A DNA stretch of 64,000 bases, from assembly GCA_038373885.1 (NCBI GenBank), contig JAWZYV010019454.1:62001-126000 (forward strand), given 5' to 3'. The position numbers and the translations under genes were made by a program. The notes under the pieces were generated by a model, which ran no database searches, was not told the origin of the DNA, and saw only the letters and a program-made list of their open reading frames with translations. The DNA is from Cheiracanthium punctorium. Its lineage: Eukaryota > Arthropoda > Arachnida > Araneae > Cheiracanthiidae. Position 1 is the first letter of the stretch. Each line of letters opens with the position of its first letter. This document shows positions 1 to 9,839 of this stretch, in pieces.

Positions 1-1536
1 ATAACAAAGAAAAGAATGCGAATTGTTAATTAAAGTACAAGTTATCTCGAAAACGATCTATAATGATTTTTCATATTCCATGGCAAAATTTCCTCGGGTA
101 TTCGGTGACTCCTCGGATCACCCTAAGTACACACCACTGTATTTAAGCTAATAAATTAGATGTTATAGAATAATCCAATTTTTAATAATGAGTTTTTATA
201 TATCGTAAAAGTTTCACCTAATACGATGTGTGGCTACAGTGCCTTGCTACACAAGCCTCAATACTCTAAAAGAGGATGTATATTATTTAGAGGATGTCAT
301 CCCTTGATTAGACCGTTTTTTATATAACCTGTATATAAGCTAACAATTCACCTGTATTGTATTGTTATGCTCTGAATGCTTTCTCCCGTAATAATACGGA
401 TATTTCTAAGCCGAATTTGTTAAAATAAATAGAATATTTCTTCGGTTATTACAGATTTTGTGTTCGTAACCTTAATTTTGGACACCAGTGTAGTTGATAG
501 TTGAAAGCGTTTTTAAAACATATTTTTATCGTATTCAAATTGTCAAATTTTGTACCATGAAAGTTGCATTTGCGGGAAGTGTTAGTTCCCATTAATATTA
601 TTTTGAAGGCAACTACTGCTGAAAAATATAATATTCTTTGCAAAACTAAGAATGCGCTCCATAGAATACAACTTATAAAAAATGGTTTTAATGGAACTAA
701 CATACAGCGTCCAAGAACACCGAAAGAATTTGAATTAAAAACATTGCTAGATATTTTTAACAAGCGCAAACACAGCTTGGAATTTTCCAGCAAAATGTTT
801 ATCTCTCGTCTTCAGATCGGAAGGAATGAAAGATATTTTAAAATAAAATTGAATTGGAAATTGCTACTCTTTACTGCTTTAGTGGTCATTCCATAAATCC
901 TATCAAACACTGTCTGGCCTTGAGGCTTTTTGATAATTTTCCTCTTTCTCATTAGCACAAATAATACCTTAGATGCACAGGCGTGTCACTTTTAATACGT
1001 ATCATCGAATAATAGACAATAAGAATAATTTATTTTTTAAATTTAGGTGTTTTTGCTATTTTTTTGGTAACCTTAAATATTTTTTGAATTTTATAAAGAA
1101 AATGAAAATTTTTAAATGAAAAGTAATACAGTGAAATAAAATATATTGAACTTTGAAATGTTTGTACACGGATGCTTCATATTTTTTACCGATTTTATCT
1201 ATAAAAATTTTAGATATTTTCCTCAAGACTGGATTTAATATTTATATTTCACTCCATCATGACTTCTTAGTTACATAAATAGTAGACAAGTAAGTAGTTA
1301 AAATAGTTTTTCAAGCAAGAACAGTTTATAAATATCTTCTAAGAATACGAGTGTAATCACTTCAAATAACATGATTGATCAAAGTAGTATTATTAATGAC
1401 GACGACTAAAAATTTCTGTAAATAAGCTGTCTAGATTTGACCAAAATTCAAAAGGCAGTACAAACACCAGAATTTAATTGGGATAGGTGACAAAAATATA
1501 ACTACGTATCTTTCGGAAGAGAAAGTCACTATTTAC
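1..1536. other. AT-rich, no gene seen; one Tc1-type terminal repeat
   Basis: No credible exon. The overlapping ORFs around 449-896 lie on both strands and are of unremarkable composition. The only recognised piece is a Tc1-type end at 470-492, listed separately. Confidence 0.6.
470..492 (-). mobile_element. Solo Tc1-type terminal inverted repeat
   Basis: Read on the minus strand this begins TACACTGGTGTCCAAAATTA, closely resembling the termini at 7714 and 49809. It would be the right-hand end of an element lying to its left, but no transposase remnant or partner end was found. Confidence 0.45.
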
Positions 1537-1714
1537 ATTTCTCTGCATTATAACTCTTTATACCGGAAAAAGCGTTTTACAGGCACTGTAAGATGAAGCA
1601 GCATTTTTAAGGACTACTTGTGCAACATTTCACTGCATTATGACTCTTTATGCCGGAAAAAGAGTTTTACAGGCAAAGTAAGTTGAAGTAGCATTTTTAA
1701 GGAATATTTGTGGG
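1537..1714. repeat. Tandem duplication, unit about 89 bp, two copies
   Basis: Both copies contain CTCTTTATRCCGGAAAAAG, then GTTTTACAGGCA, then GCATTTTTAAGGA in the same order, with about 10-15% differences. Confidence 0.8.
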
Positions 1715-1756
1715 ATGATTGTTAGGCAATAAACATGCTCTAAATTTAACGAAGAA

Positions 1757-1868
1757 AGTGTGAATTTTATTCAATTCATACATAAGACAATGCTCTGACC
1801 AAAGTGTGAATTTTATTCAATTGTGTGTGAATTTTATTCGATTCATACGTAAGACAATGCTCTGACAA
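1757..1868. repeat. Short interspersed tandem repeat
   Basis: GTGTGAATTTTATTC occurs three times and ATAAGACAATGCTCTGAC or its close variant twice, as a broken tandem repeat of about 50 bp units. Confidence 0.7.
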
Positions 1869-1879
1869 TGAAACCTGGA

Positions 1880-4570
1880 AATTTATTTATTTATTTATAT
1901 TCAAACCATAAATTGTTGTTTTTTTATTAATTAATCTGAGAATACTCCAAAACATCCCCCTTTTTTTCTTACAAAATAAATAAAAAATAGTTTTCTACTG
2001 TATGCGTGAAAGCAGCAGAAAATTGAATTTCAAATATATGTTTTATTTTAAATGTACTTATATGCGGTAACTTAGTTTGTTATTTTGTGTATTTCCTTAC
2101 TTCAATGCGAAGTAAAATCCCATTATTTTAATTCAATCTTTAATTCAATCTAATGGATAAATCATAAACTGATTTTATTTTCTTCAAGAGAAAACTATAC
2201 GAAAATATCATCATTTATCTTTTATCAATGTCTATTAAAAAAATAAACACAAAATACAGTATTTTTAATCAAAATGAATCTTGCAAGTCCTTTTGGTGTG
2301 ATGACATGAAATTTTTCTCTTAAGTGCATTAAAAAATCAGCATGTAAACGTTAACACCCATTAACAGTTTGTGATAATATTGCGACATTATTTTTCATAT
2401 TTTTACTCCCACCAAAAATGAAGATGAAGTGTCGTATAAATTATTCATATCAGTGTTACGCAAATGTTCCATCGCAACAGGTTCCTTCACATAATGAATA
2501 TTTTTAGGGTACTCAGATATTCATTTCTCGTTCATCCGCATACTTTTTTTTCTCCGCAGAACAATTTTCTTTGCTTCTTTTTGCGCAATACTTCTTATGC
2601 TTTATTCCCGTGTAAAAGTTAATGTTTTTATTATGTATTTAGTTTAATTAATCCTCATATTCGTGAAAAAGAAAGTATGACATTTGGAATTCCTTAAAAC
2701 AAGCTGTAAAAGGCATGTGCTTCCGTTTAGAGTGTTTTCTTCGAATTTAGATACCGTAAATATAGTGAAAATTTTAGTAAATTTTATGTATGGGCATTAG
2801 GAAGATAAGTTAAACATAGGGATGAAAATATAAGAGCTCATAATTTTATTAAAATATCAAAATGTATCTAAAACAAATTTTAAAAAGCGTCTTGGAAGTT
2901 TATTATCATTAATTGATCGAAAGTTATGCAAAAATAACTCCACGATTTAGTTCAGTTAATGTGTGTTTATTTATTTTCTACGGAAATGCAGAAATAAATA
3001 AACACAATAAAATTAAAACGTTTCAATGAAAATGCTTAAAAACCTGTATGCTCTACTCTATTTATTGATCTTATTTTTTAAGTTGTTCATTTTAAGATAG
3101 GTAGAATAAATTCAAGTGACACTAAAATGTAATTTTTTTATCAATCAGTCAGACAATTTAGCAGTGTAGTTGTATATCAGTTATCTCGTATCAGGCAGGA
3201 TCCGATATTGGATGGTAAGTAAAGACCTAGGACACCAAGCTTCTCTTCACATCAAGGGTAGCAGACTATACAACTTTCGTCAGTTGTACTTAGTCCCGAT
3301 ACTTAATCAAAGAAGAATAAAATACACAAACTAAGAAAAAACATGCAGGTCCTAACTATCCCAATTTATGTAGAGATTATAATTATTTCTGCAGTACCAT
3401 CTTTTGGAAAAATAGGGAAAAAAATAAATTTGAAAATTCAATTTTGAAAGGTAACCAAACGTTCAAAAAGTGCGGATACATTGATAAGCAACTGACGTAA
3501 GTAAACAAACAAACAAAATCCTGGTATATGCTAAGCTTAATTTTTTGCTCGTTATTGATGTCAGAAAAAATTAAGTGATTAGTTAATGACTCTGTTCACA
3601 CATGTTTGTTTTCAGTTTCTGGTTTCACTTTATTGTACGAAGGTTCACAATATTCTTAAACAAGTAAAATTTTTGACAGACAGCTGGCATGCACTGTTTT
3701 GACTTCGTTAAATTAAACTTTAAACATGTATCAGAATAGAGACTCAACCAACAGTTTCAGCAGTGTTGCATACTACTATAAAATCTATGATTCATAGAAA
3801 TTTTGTTCGGAATGGACGGCTTCCAGGAAAACCTTATTCATAAAACCGATGCATTCAGTTTAAAATATAGTATCAGCACATAAAAAATGTTTTTATCAGT
3901 TTCTCTTTCCTAGCTGTTTGTTGTTTCTGTTGGACAAAATATTTTATTCTTTTTCTTAAGTATCAAAAGTTTCCTGCTTCTCTGACAGTAAGTTTTTCCA
4001 GGATTTTACAGTTTTTGACATTTCCCTCCCTAGATTCCAGCCAATAAGAGACCCGAAAACTGCTGAAGTTAACAGGATGCGTAGGAAAATTTAGCCACTT
4101 TCCTGAAACTACTATGAATGATAGGGATGGGAAACTGAGAAATTTTCCTCCACAGCTGTTAAAAATAGAACCATAGTAGACAGCGTACTGCTGGTAACTC
4201 TAGTATTTGCATTGCTCTGATTCTTGATGGGAAATATGAGAACTACTTTATACGTACGAGATGTCTTTAACACATTGCCTCAATAATAGCTACACACTTT
4301 AAAATACAATTTTCCAATACTTAATAACATGAAGGTCATGCCAAATTTTAAAATAATATGGGTAAATGGTGATATAATCAAAGATTATATTAGATAGTAT
4401 ATCATTGACGAATATCATTAAGAATTACAAGTGAAGCCCACTTTAGTTTGGAGAATTTAAAAGTTTCTGATTCTTATGTCATTATTTAAGGAGCTTTCTT
4501 GGATAAATAAACAGTCCCGTTTACTAGAAAAAGGACATATGTAGTAAGTCAACATAGAAATAAGCAACGC
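1880..4570. other. AT-rich stretch without recognisable gene
   Basis: Contains a short ATTT microsatellite near 1880-1900 and many homopolymer runs. No coding exon, RNA gene or mobile element was recognised. Confidence 0.5.
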
Positions 4571-4575
4571 TAGAA

Positions 4576-5074
4576 AGCACCAATGAGTGTTAACACCGAA
4601 GACAAGTTTTGGTAAGTATGGCGTTCCATCATCATTCTCGCACTGATCATTACAGTCGTACTTATACTAAAACTGGTATTCGGCTTGGGTCCCTCAGTGG
4701 TCTGGGCGCTAAAATACGTTCCCATAAGAACACGGCAAGTGAAGCAGCATCCGGCTAGGCCAATACATGGTAGGGTCAACTCCCTCTTGGCTCGAGTGCT
4801 GTGGGACCGTGTACGCTAATGGGAGCTGGTGCACGTAAAATCCGTCGTAGATCCAATGTCCTACAGGTTTAACGCTACCTTTGGGGGTGCCAATTTCAGG
4901 TGGTGTTAGGTCCCTCATCTGAAATTGGTTCAAAATTCGGGGACCCTGGGCTAAGGTCGGACTCCCTCCCACTGGGGCCCACTGAAAATGGAAGACGCCC
5001 CCCTCTGCCCATCGCCCCTCTATCTGGGGGACCTGGTATCAAATACAACAACAACAATGACACTCATTGGTGCT
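4576..5074 (+). mobile_element. SINE-like element (family C) bounded by 15 bp inverted repeats
   Basis: The GC-rich core (about 4680-5040) shares the block AGCTGGTGCACGTAAAATC, then CGTCG and TCCAATGTCCT, with the copy near 22.3 kb, and ends in an (ACA)n tail typical of tRNA-derived SINEs. A perfect 15 bp inverted repeat, AGCACCAATGAGTGT, lies at 4576-4590 and 5060-5074. Such flanks are unusual for a SINE, which would normally have direct duplications. ORFs here are incidental. Confidence 0.6.
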
Positions 5075-5144
5075 AAGTAATATTTTTTTCTAGGTTAATT
5101 ATTTTGCAACAAGCTACGAATTTTATGAATGCTGCCAATATAAA

Positions 5145-5250
5145 TCATGCATTGTGATAGCAAGTCACATTCTGATGATAAAATTATTTTTAGAAGGAAC
5201 GGATTTATTCAGAGAAGATAACGGTGCCAGGGTATCATGAGAATAAGAAG
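5145..5250 (+). repeat. Dispersed repeat, copy 1 (partner at 7290-7395)
   Basis: Shares AAAATTATTTTTAGAAGGAA, then GTGCCAGGGTATCATGA or a close variant, with 7290-7395 in the same orientation. Family unknown. Confidence 0.65.
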
Positions 5251-5339
5251 CGTCTGTAACTTATATTTTTAATTGATACAATCATCTTTACTTATTTTTA
5301 TACACAAAATTTTTAAAAGGACAGCTGATGTTGCTCAAC

Positions 5340-5680
5340 CATGGAATTATAGTTTCTTAATATTATTTTACTGTGTATCTTTTAGCACATTCTCTTTCGA
5401 TATCTGCTTTTTTAATTTGCCATCTGCTCCTTATTTATCTAAATAAAATGTATTTCTTTAGCGAGCAGTGGAATTACAGTCACTAAATACTGTTTGTTCA
5501 CAAGGTACTTTTTAGTACATTCTATTTCAATATCTGCTTTTAATTTGCAAATTGTCTCTTATTTAGCTGAAAAAACTATGCAGTAAGCAGTGGGATTACA
5601 GTCACTTAATACTATTTTCCTGGTATTTTTAACAAATTCTCTTTCAATATCTGCTTTTAATTTGCCATCTTTGCCATTTG
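5340..5680. repeat. Tandem repeat, about 117-130 bp unit, three copies
   Basis: TATCTGCTTTTAATTTGC recurs at 5401, 5531 and 5648, each preceded by an ACATTCTCTTTC-like block and followed by a GCAGTGGAATTACAGTCACT-like block. Confidence 0.75.
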
Positions 5681-5719
5681 CGAAAGTTATTTTACTGAGT
5701 AAACTATATCTTCCAAAAA

Positions 5720-6130
5720 TCCCTATAAAAATTTCCCAAATGTGAAGTCTGGTGATCATGGGAGTATTCAACTGAATCTTTCAGAAATCCTTCTAAGAAA
5801 AGGTAATTGATGTGAGGCCTAGAGAATATGGAAGTAGTTATGTTCATCTTATAAAAATACCCATGAAAAAACTGATTGGCTGCAGATTTGGTATACAGAG
5901 AGGTATTAATTTGGATCTTTTATAATTCCCCACAAGAAAAATCTGATTGTCGTGTGATCTAGTGAACATGTTGATATTCATGTAATTTTTTCAACAATTT
6001 CCATCAGAAAAAGTTCATTAGTTTGACGTTTGGTGAGTATCGAGTTATTCAGCTGCGTTTTTTAACAGTTTTAGAAGAAAACTCCATTGGTGTAAGGCTT
6101 GGGGAGATATTCATACAAACTCCTTTGTGT
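5720..6130. repeat. Degenerate tandem array, about 70 bp unit, six copies
   Basis: A block resembling GAAAA-n-TGATTG-n-GTGAGGTCTGGTGA recurs with spacing near 70 bp: GAAGTCT 5743, GAGGCCT 5814, GCAGATT 5882, GTGATCT 5954, GACGTTT 6025, AAGGCTT 6094. Stops in every frame and a unit of 68-72 bp argue against a protein repeat. Confidence 0.6.
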
Positions 6131-6423
6131 AATCCATCTTTTTAAAAAATTGGCATCGATTTTAGCTCTTCCATTACGATGATGGGGCCAGGACATATAG
6201 CCTGGTCCTCTTTGGGAGAGACCCTTTTTCGTAGAAGAACTTTACATTTTATTGTTACACTTAAACAATATACAAAAAAATGGATACAAAAAAAAATATT
6301 TAAGGATTGTGCCAAGCAACACACCTATAGAAAGTATTTGAAGGCAATAAACCTTTGAAGCTAATGGCTATACAAGTGTACAATGATGATTAAAAATATC
6401 ATAAATAGTTTAAGAGCATTGTA

Positions 6424-6917
6424 TTAACCCTTTATATCACCATGTTTTAGATCTTCAACATATGAATTACAGCTATATAAGTTAAGCATAGTATATTAAA
6501 AAATATTCAAATGATTGGGTTTTTTTCTAGAATAAGTTGAGCATACTATAATTTGAGATTGACTTGAAAAGTTTGAGATAATTATTTAATATTATAACAC
6601 AACACTGTATTTTGTCTTTCATCGGTCGTACTGTTGGCTATTGCAGCACTGATAGTGTTTATTCCTACGTCAACCGTGCAAGAATACTAATGATTGCTTT
6701 AAAAGTTCTCAGCTTTGGTAGACTATAGATATATTTTTAAGCAATGCAAAATTAAAAAAATAACCATGTAGTAGAACTCTACGACAAATACATTTTGGTC
6801 AATAAGCATTTACAATTTCAAAACTGGAAAAATAATAAAATTTCAAAATGTTTATAATATGTTTTGCACATTAAAATAAAAAAAATAAATTTCAGTTATT
6901 TAGATATAAAGGGTTAA
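6424..6917. mobile_element. TTAA-bounded MITE (piggyBac type), 494 bp
   Basis: Begins TTAACCCTTTATATC and ends GATATAAAGGGTTAA, a perfect 15 bp inverted pair that includes the TTAA target site. This is the hallmark of piggyBac-type elements. The interior is AT-rich and non-coding. Confidence 0.75.
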
Positions 6918-7289
6918 ATCAACTGAAAAACATGTTCTGATCGACTAGCATTAATATTTCTATAGTAAATTAGAATATTTTTGTTAAATTTAAAAAAAAG
7001 TTTCGACATTTTAACACTCGTGATTTTAATTGAAACATTTTTTTCTCTCATTGTCTTAAAAGTCTGGAACTTTAGTAAAAGCAACCATTTTATCAGTATA
7101 AGACTCAAATATATCAGCAGTTTTCTGTTATTCATTCATAATTAATATTTACTAAATTGCAACGGGTTACATTTGGCAAACTTAAAGGTTACTTATTCTT
7201 ATGGGATGTTTTAAGTAGTTTTTCAAATAAAATAAGAAAAGCAGTGCCACATGAGAGAAAAAAAAGACGTATGCTGTTAGTATATATCA

Positions 7290-7395
7290 TCTATCATGGT
7301 AGCACGTCACATCCTGATAATAAAATTATTTTTAGAAGGAACAGAACTGTACAGAAAAGATATCAACGATGCCAGGGAGTCATGACAGATAATCA
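7290..7395 (+). repeat. Dispersed repeat, copy 2 (partner at 5145-5250)
   Basis: See copy 1. It lies inside a 220-codon open frame (7157-7819) that I regard as accidental. Confidence 0.65.
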
Positions 7396-7713
7396 TTTTT
7401 GGGGCAGAACTAAAAGCTTCAGGCACTTACATTTCGAGAAAAAAATATTTTCTTATGGAAAATGTCACGACAAATCTCAATTAATGTATACAACGAAAAA
7501 AGGTATAGTGATTTCACAAATGTACTTTATGTTATGTGTCAGGCAACAAAGCTTACTTTTTTTGCAGATGTTTACTGGCGTTAGCGAAATATGTTATAAT
7601 ACAAATATTCATTGCAAACAAAAACTAAAAGTTAAAGTAATCAGAGTTACAGTATATATGTCGTATGTGCGTAAGCTGCTTTATAGCTCTGCATTCGAAT
7701 GGTCAGATATAAT

Positions 7714-8175
7714 TACACTGGTGTCCACAATCCAGGTTACAAATATTCAAAATGAGGTTCTGCGACAAAAAGTGGGCTTAGTGTATGGGAGATCAGTATA
7801 CAAATATCTCATGCTGTAAGGCGGGAAATGGAACAAAAATATTTGCACTCCAAATATTTTGGGAGTTTAATGTAGATTGATAATCAAATGAGAACAACGT
7901 TGTTAAAAATAGGATATGTCACAACTCTCTACTGCTTCTTGTAATAAGAGATGTGGACACCTTGTACAGTTATATAAGCGCCACAGCAAAATCTCACACA
8001 GCTAATGAGCAACAATTGTGGTAATAATTCCCATTCTTCCAAAAGGGCGATTTTAACACCTGAAGGGTCTTTGTAGAGGGGTTGTCAGTGTGCAATGGCT
8101 CTTCTTAGATCATTCCACAGGTGCTCTATGGGATTGAGGTAAAGACCTCTTTCGCCATACCGGTGAGTACACTCT
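7714..8175 (-). pseudogene. Truncated Tc1-like element with transposase C-terminus
   Basis: On the minus strand (about 8160-7930) the frame reads LNPIEHLWNDLRRAIAH, then stop, then in the same frame KIALLEEWELLPQ. This is the end of a Tc1-family DDE transposase, including the catalytic Glu of the LNPIEHLW motif. The left terminus at 7714 starts TACACTGGTGTCC, like the other Tc1 ends in this window. The N-terminal two thirds and the right terminus are missing, and a SINE starts about 45 bp further right. It is a dead fragment. Confidence 0.75.
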
Positions 8176-8219
8176 TCTTTCAAATAATCGTCAACTTAGT
8201 AACTTTATTTCTGGAACCA

Positions 8220-8462
8220 ATGTATGCTTGTGTTTATTTGTGGATTAAGGCCGATTGACTGCACTAGGGTCCTACTCCTATAGGGGGATGCCCTCCATGG
8301 AGGAATTTCTAAGGGATCCTACCCGTATTTACGCGAGGTTTCGGAGAAAACCACGGAAAACTCCGAACGGCTGGGTCAACAGGCGCCACCGGTATTTGAA
8401 CCTGGCTACTTCCGCCTTCCAGTTTCGAGAGCAGAACCTCTCAGCCACTGCTGGGGCAGGAA
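8220..8462 (-). mobile_element. tRNA-derived SINE, family A
   Basis: Read on the minus strand it has an A-box-like TGGCTGAGAGGTTCTG, a B box GGTTCAAATACC, then GTTCGGAGTTTTCCGTGG, and a tail block CGTAAATACGGG shared with 12345-12575 and 47800-48020. The 72-codon ORF on the plus strand is its antisense. Confidence 0.8.
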
Positions 8463-8643
8463 CTAATGCATGAGTCGTGTAAAATCTTAAATATCAAAGA
8501 AAGTGCCTGAACAATTGAGTCTGCACACCATTTTTCTTCCTAAATGGTGAATCTAATTGTATATTTAACTCTGTTTCATGAAGACCTAAGTATTTTTACA
8601 ATCATTTAAAACATATTGTGGTCATCATTAAAAGTAATAAGCT

Positions 8644-9144
8644 TTAACCTCTTCACCCGACAAACATCTCATATCCCAAATTAAAAAGCAATCTCATAAT
8701 TTTTTCAAAAATCCTATTACATCTTAAAACAACAAGTAGAAACAGTATTTTCAAATGTTTAAAAAAAAAATATCAATTTCTCCTTCGATAGTAAAAAGGT
8801 GTTATCACCCATGAACAAAGGCTGTAAGACACTTTTAGAGGTAAATAATATTCTACAAGTTCTTTTCGGCTAAATAAATTTCGGAAAAAACAAAAAATAT
8901 CCACACATTCAACTTAGGAAATTTCAGTGACATTCAAATATTCTTTTATGTGACGACAAACAAAAATAAAATATGTGCACCAGTGTGAAAAATTTACACA
9001 TTCACATGCTGTAAAAGCATTTATTCAAAATTAAGGCATGGACGCATATGTACGTGAATTCAGAACTACAAAAAAATCTTTAAGAGCCTTTTTAAGTGAC
9101 AACAAAAGGTCCACATATGTGGATCTCTGGAATGAAGAGGTTAA
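8644..9144. mobile_element. TTAA-bounded MITE, 501 bp
   Basis: Starts TTAACCTCTTCA and ends TGAAGAGGTTAA. The inverted match is perfect for 12 bp including the TTAA site and then imperfect. A palindrome, TCCACATATGTGGA, lies near the right end (9110-9123). Non-coding interior. Confidence 0.7.
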
Positions 9145-9269
9145 GATCAATGAAATACTGGAAAAAAAAACCTTTTTTGTGGGAGTATTGACTTAATATG
9201 GTCTTTAAATATAACTTTCAATCGGTCGCTCGGTTTGTGTAGTTGCTAGAAACTTCCCACCACGGTTAC

Positions 9270-9449
9270 GGGAGCTTTACCGTGTCCGAGTGGATAAGGT
9301 ACTGGACATGGTAGACGGCTGAGATGTGAAGGTCCAGGGTTCTGGCCTACCGCACGGCTGTCGATCTGACAGTCTGGAGTTTTGGGGTGTGTAACATGAA
9401 TAAAGTTACCTAAAACTCCCTAAGCGGATATCCTTTGTGTAGGTTTGCC
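9270..9449 (+). mobile_element. tRNA-derived SINE, family B
   Basis: A-box-like CCGAGTGGATAAGG, B-box-like CCAGGGTTCTGG, then CCGCACGGCTGTCGATCTGA and AGTCTGGAGTTTTG. The same order is seen at 20475 and 25590. Its right end is interrupted by the TTAA element that follows. Confidence 0.7.
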
Positions 9450-9500
9450 TTAACCCTTTAACATGCAGCGTAGGTTTGCCTTAACCCTTTAACGCGCAGC
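9439..9500 (+). repeat. 31 bp tandem duplication spanning an element boundary
   Basis: GTAGGTTTGCC followed by TTAACCCTTTAAC and a GCAGC block occurs at 9439-9469 and again at 9470-9500. It duplicates 11 bp of flank plus the first 20 bp of the TTAA MITE, with only two differences. Confidence 0.85.
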
Positions 9501-9662
9501 TGGCTGTGCGCGCACAGCCAGCTGCGTCAAAAAACGGTCTCTAGATCTGTGGCACGCGATGAACGTTTCGATCGTCCTCCATCTTGCTGGTAGTTAAATC
9601 GAGAGATGGCAACGGCTGCCATTTTTTCAGCATTGGGAAAGGGTTACGCCTCCAAGGGTTAA
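9481..9662. mobile_element. TTAA MITE, 'GCGCAG' family, short copy (182 bp)
   Basis: Bounded by TTAACCCTTTAACGCGCAG and AAGGGTTAA. The interior shares the block GGCACGCGATGAACGTTTCG, then CCATCTTGCTGG, then CAACGGCTGCC, then CAGCATTGGGAAAGGG with the copies at 14953 and 37220. The GCTGGCTGTGCG/CGCACAGCCAGC hairpin is at its left end. It is an internally deleted derivative of the longer copies. Confidence 0.8.
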
Positions 9663-9838
9663 AACAGCACTACAGAACAGTGGGCCCAGGCTCAATTCTC
9701 GGTATGGGCTCGAATGCTATTCTGTTCGTTCCTTTATAGGCAGGCAACGCTTGTTAACCTAATTGATGTCACCATAGTTAAAATGGCCAGTATTTCCCTC
9801 ATAGTAGTAGCCAATGCCTATGAACGGCTAATGCCCAC
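9663..9838 (+). mobile_element. tRNA-derived SINE-like repeat (family D)
   Basis: B-box-like GGCTCAATTCTCGG near the start; the end block AAATGGCCAGTATTTCCCTC, then TAGTAGCCAATGCC, resembles the ends of the copies near 22.5 and 55.1 kb. Confidence 0.5.
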
Positions 9839-9839
9839 C

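Noticed and set aside
7157..7819. Longest open frame in the window, 220 codons, plus strand.
   Set aside because: No recognisable domain, AT-driven composition rich in Lys, Ile, Tyr and Ser, overlaps a dispersed repeat and runs past a Tc1 terminus at 7714.
8255..8473. 72-codon ORF with many Arg and Pro.
   Set aside because: Antisense of a family A SINE.
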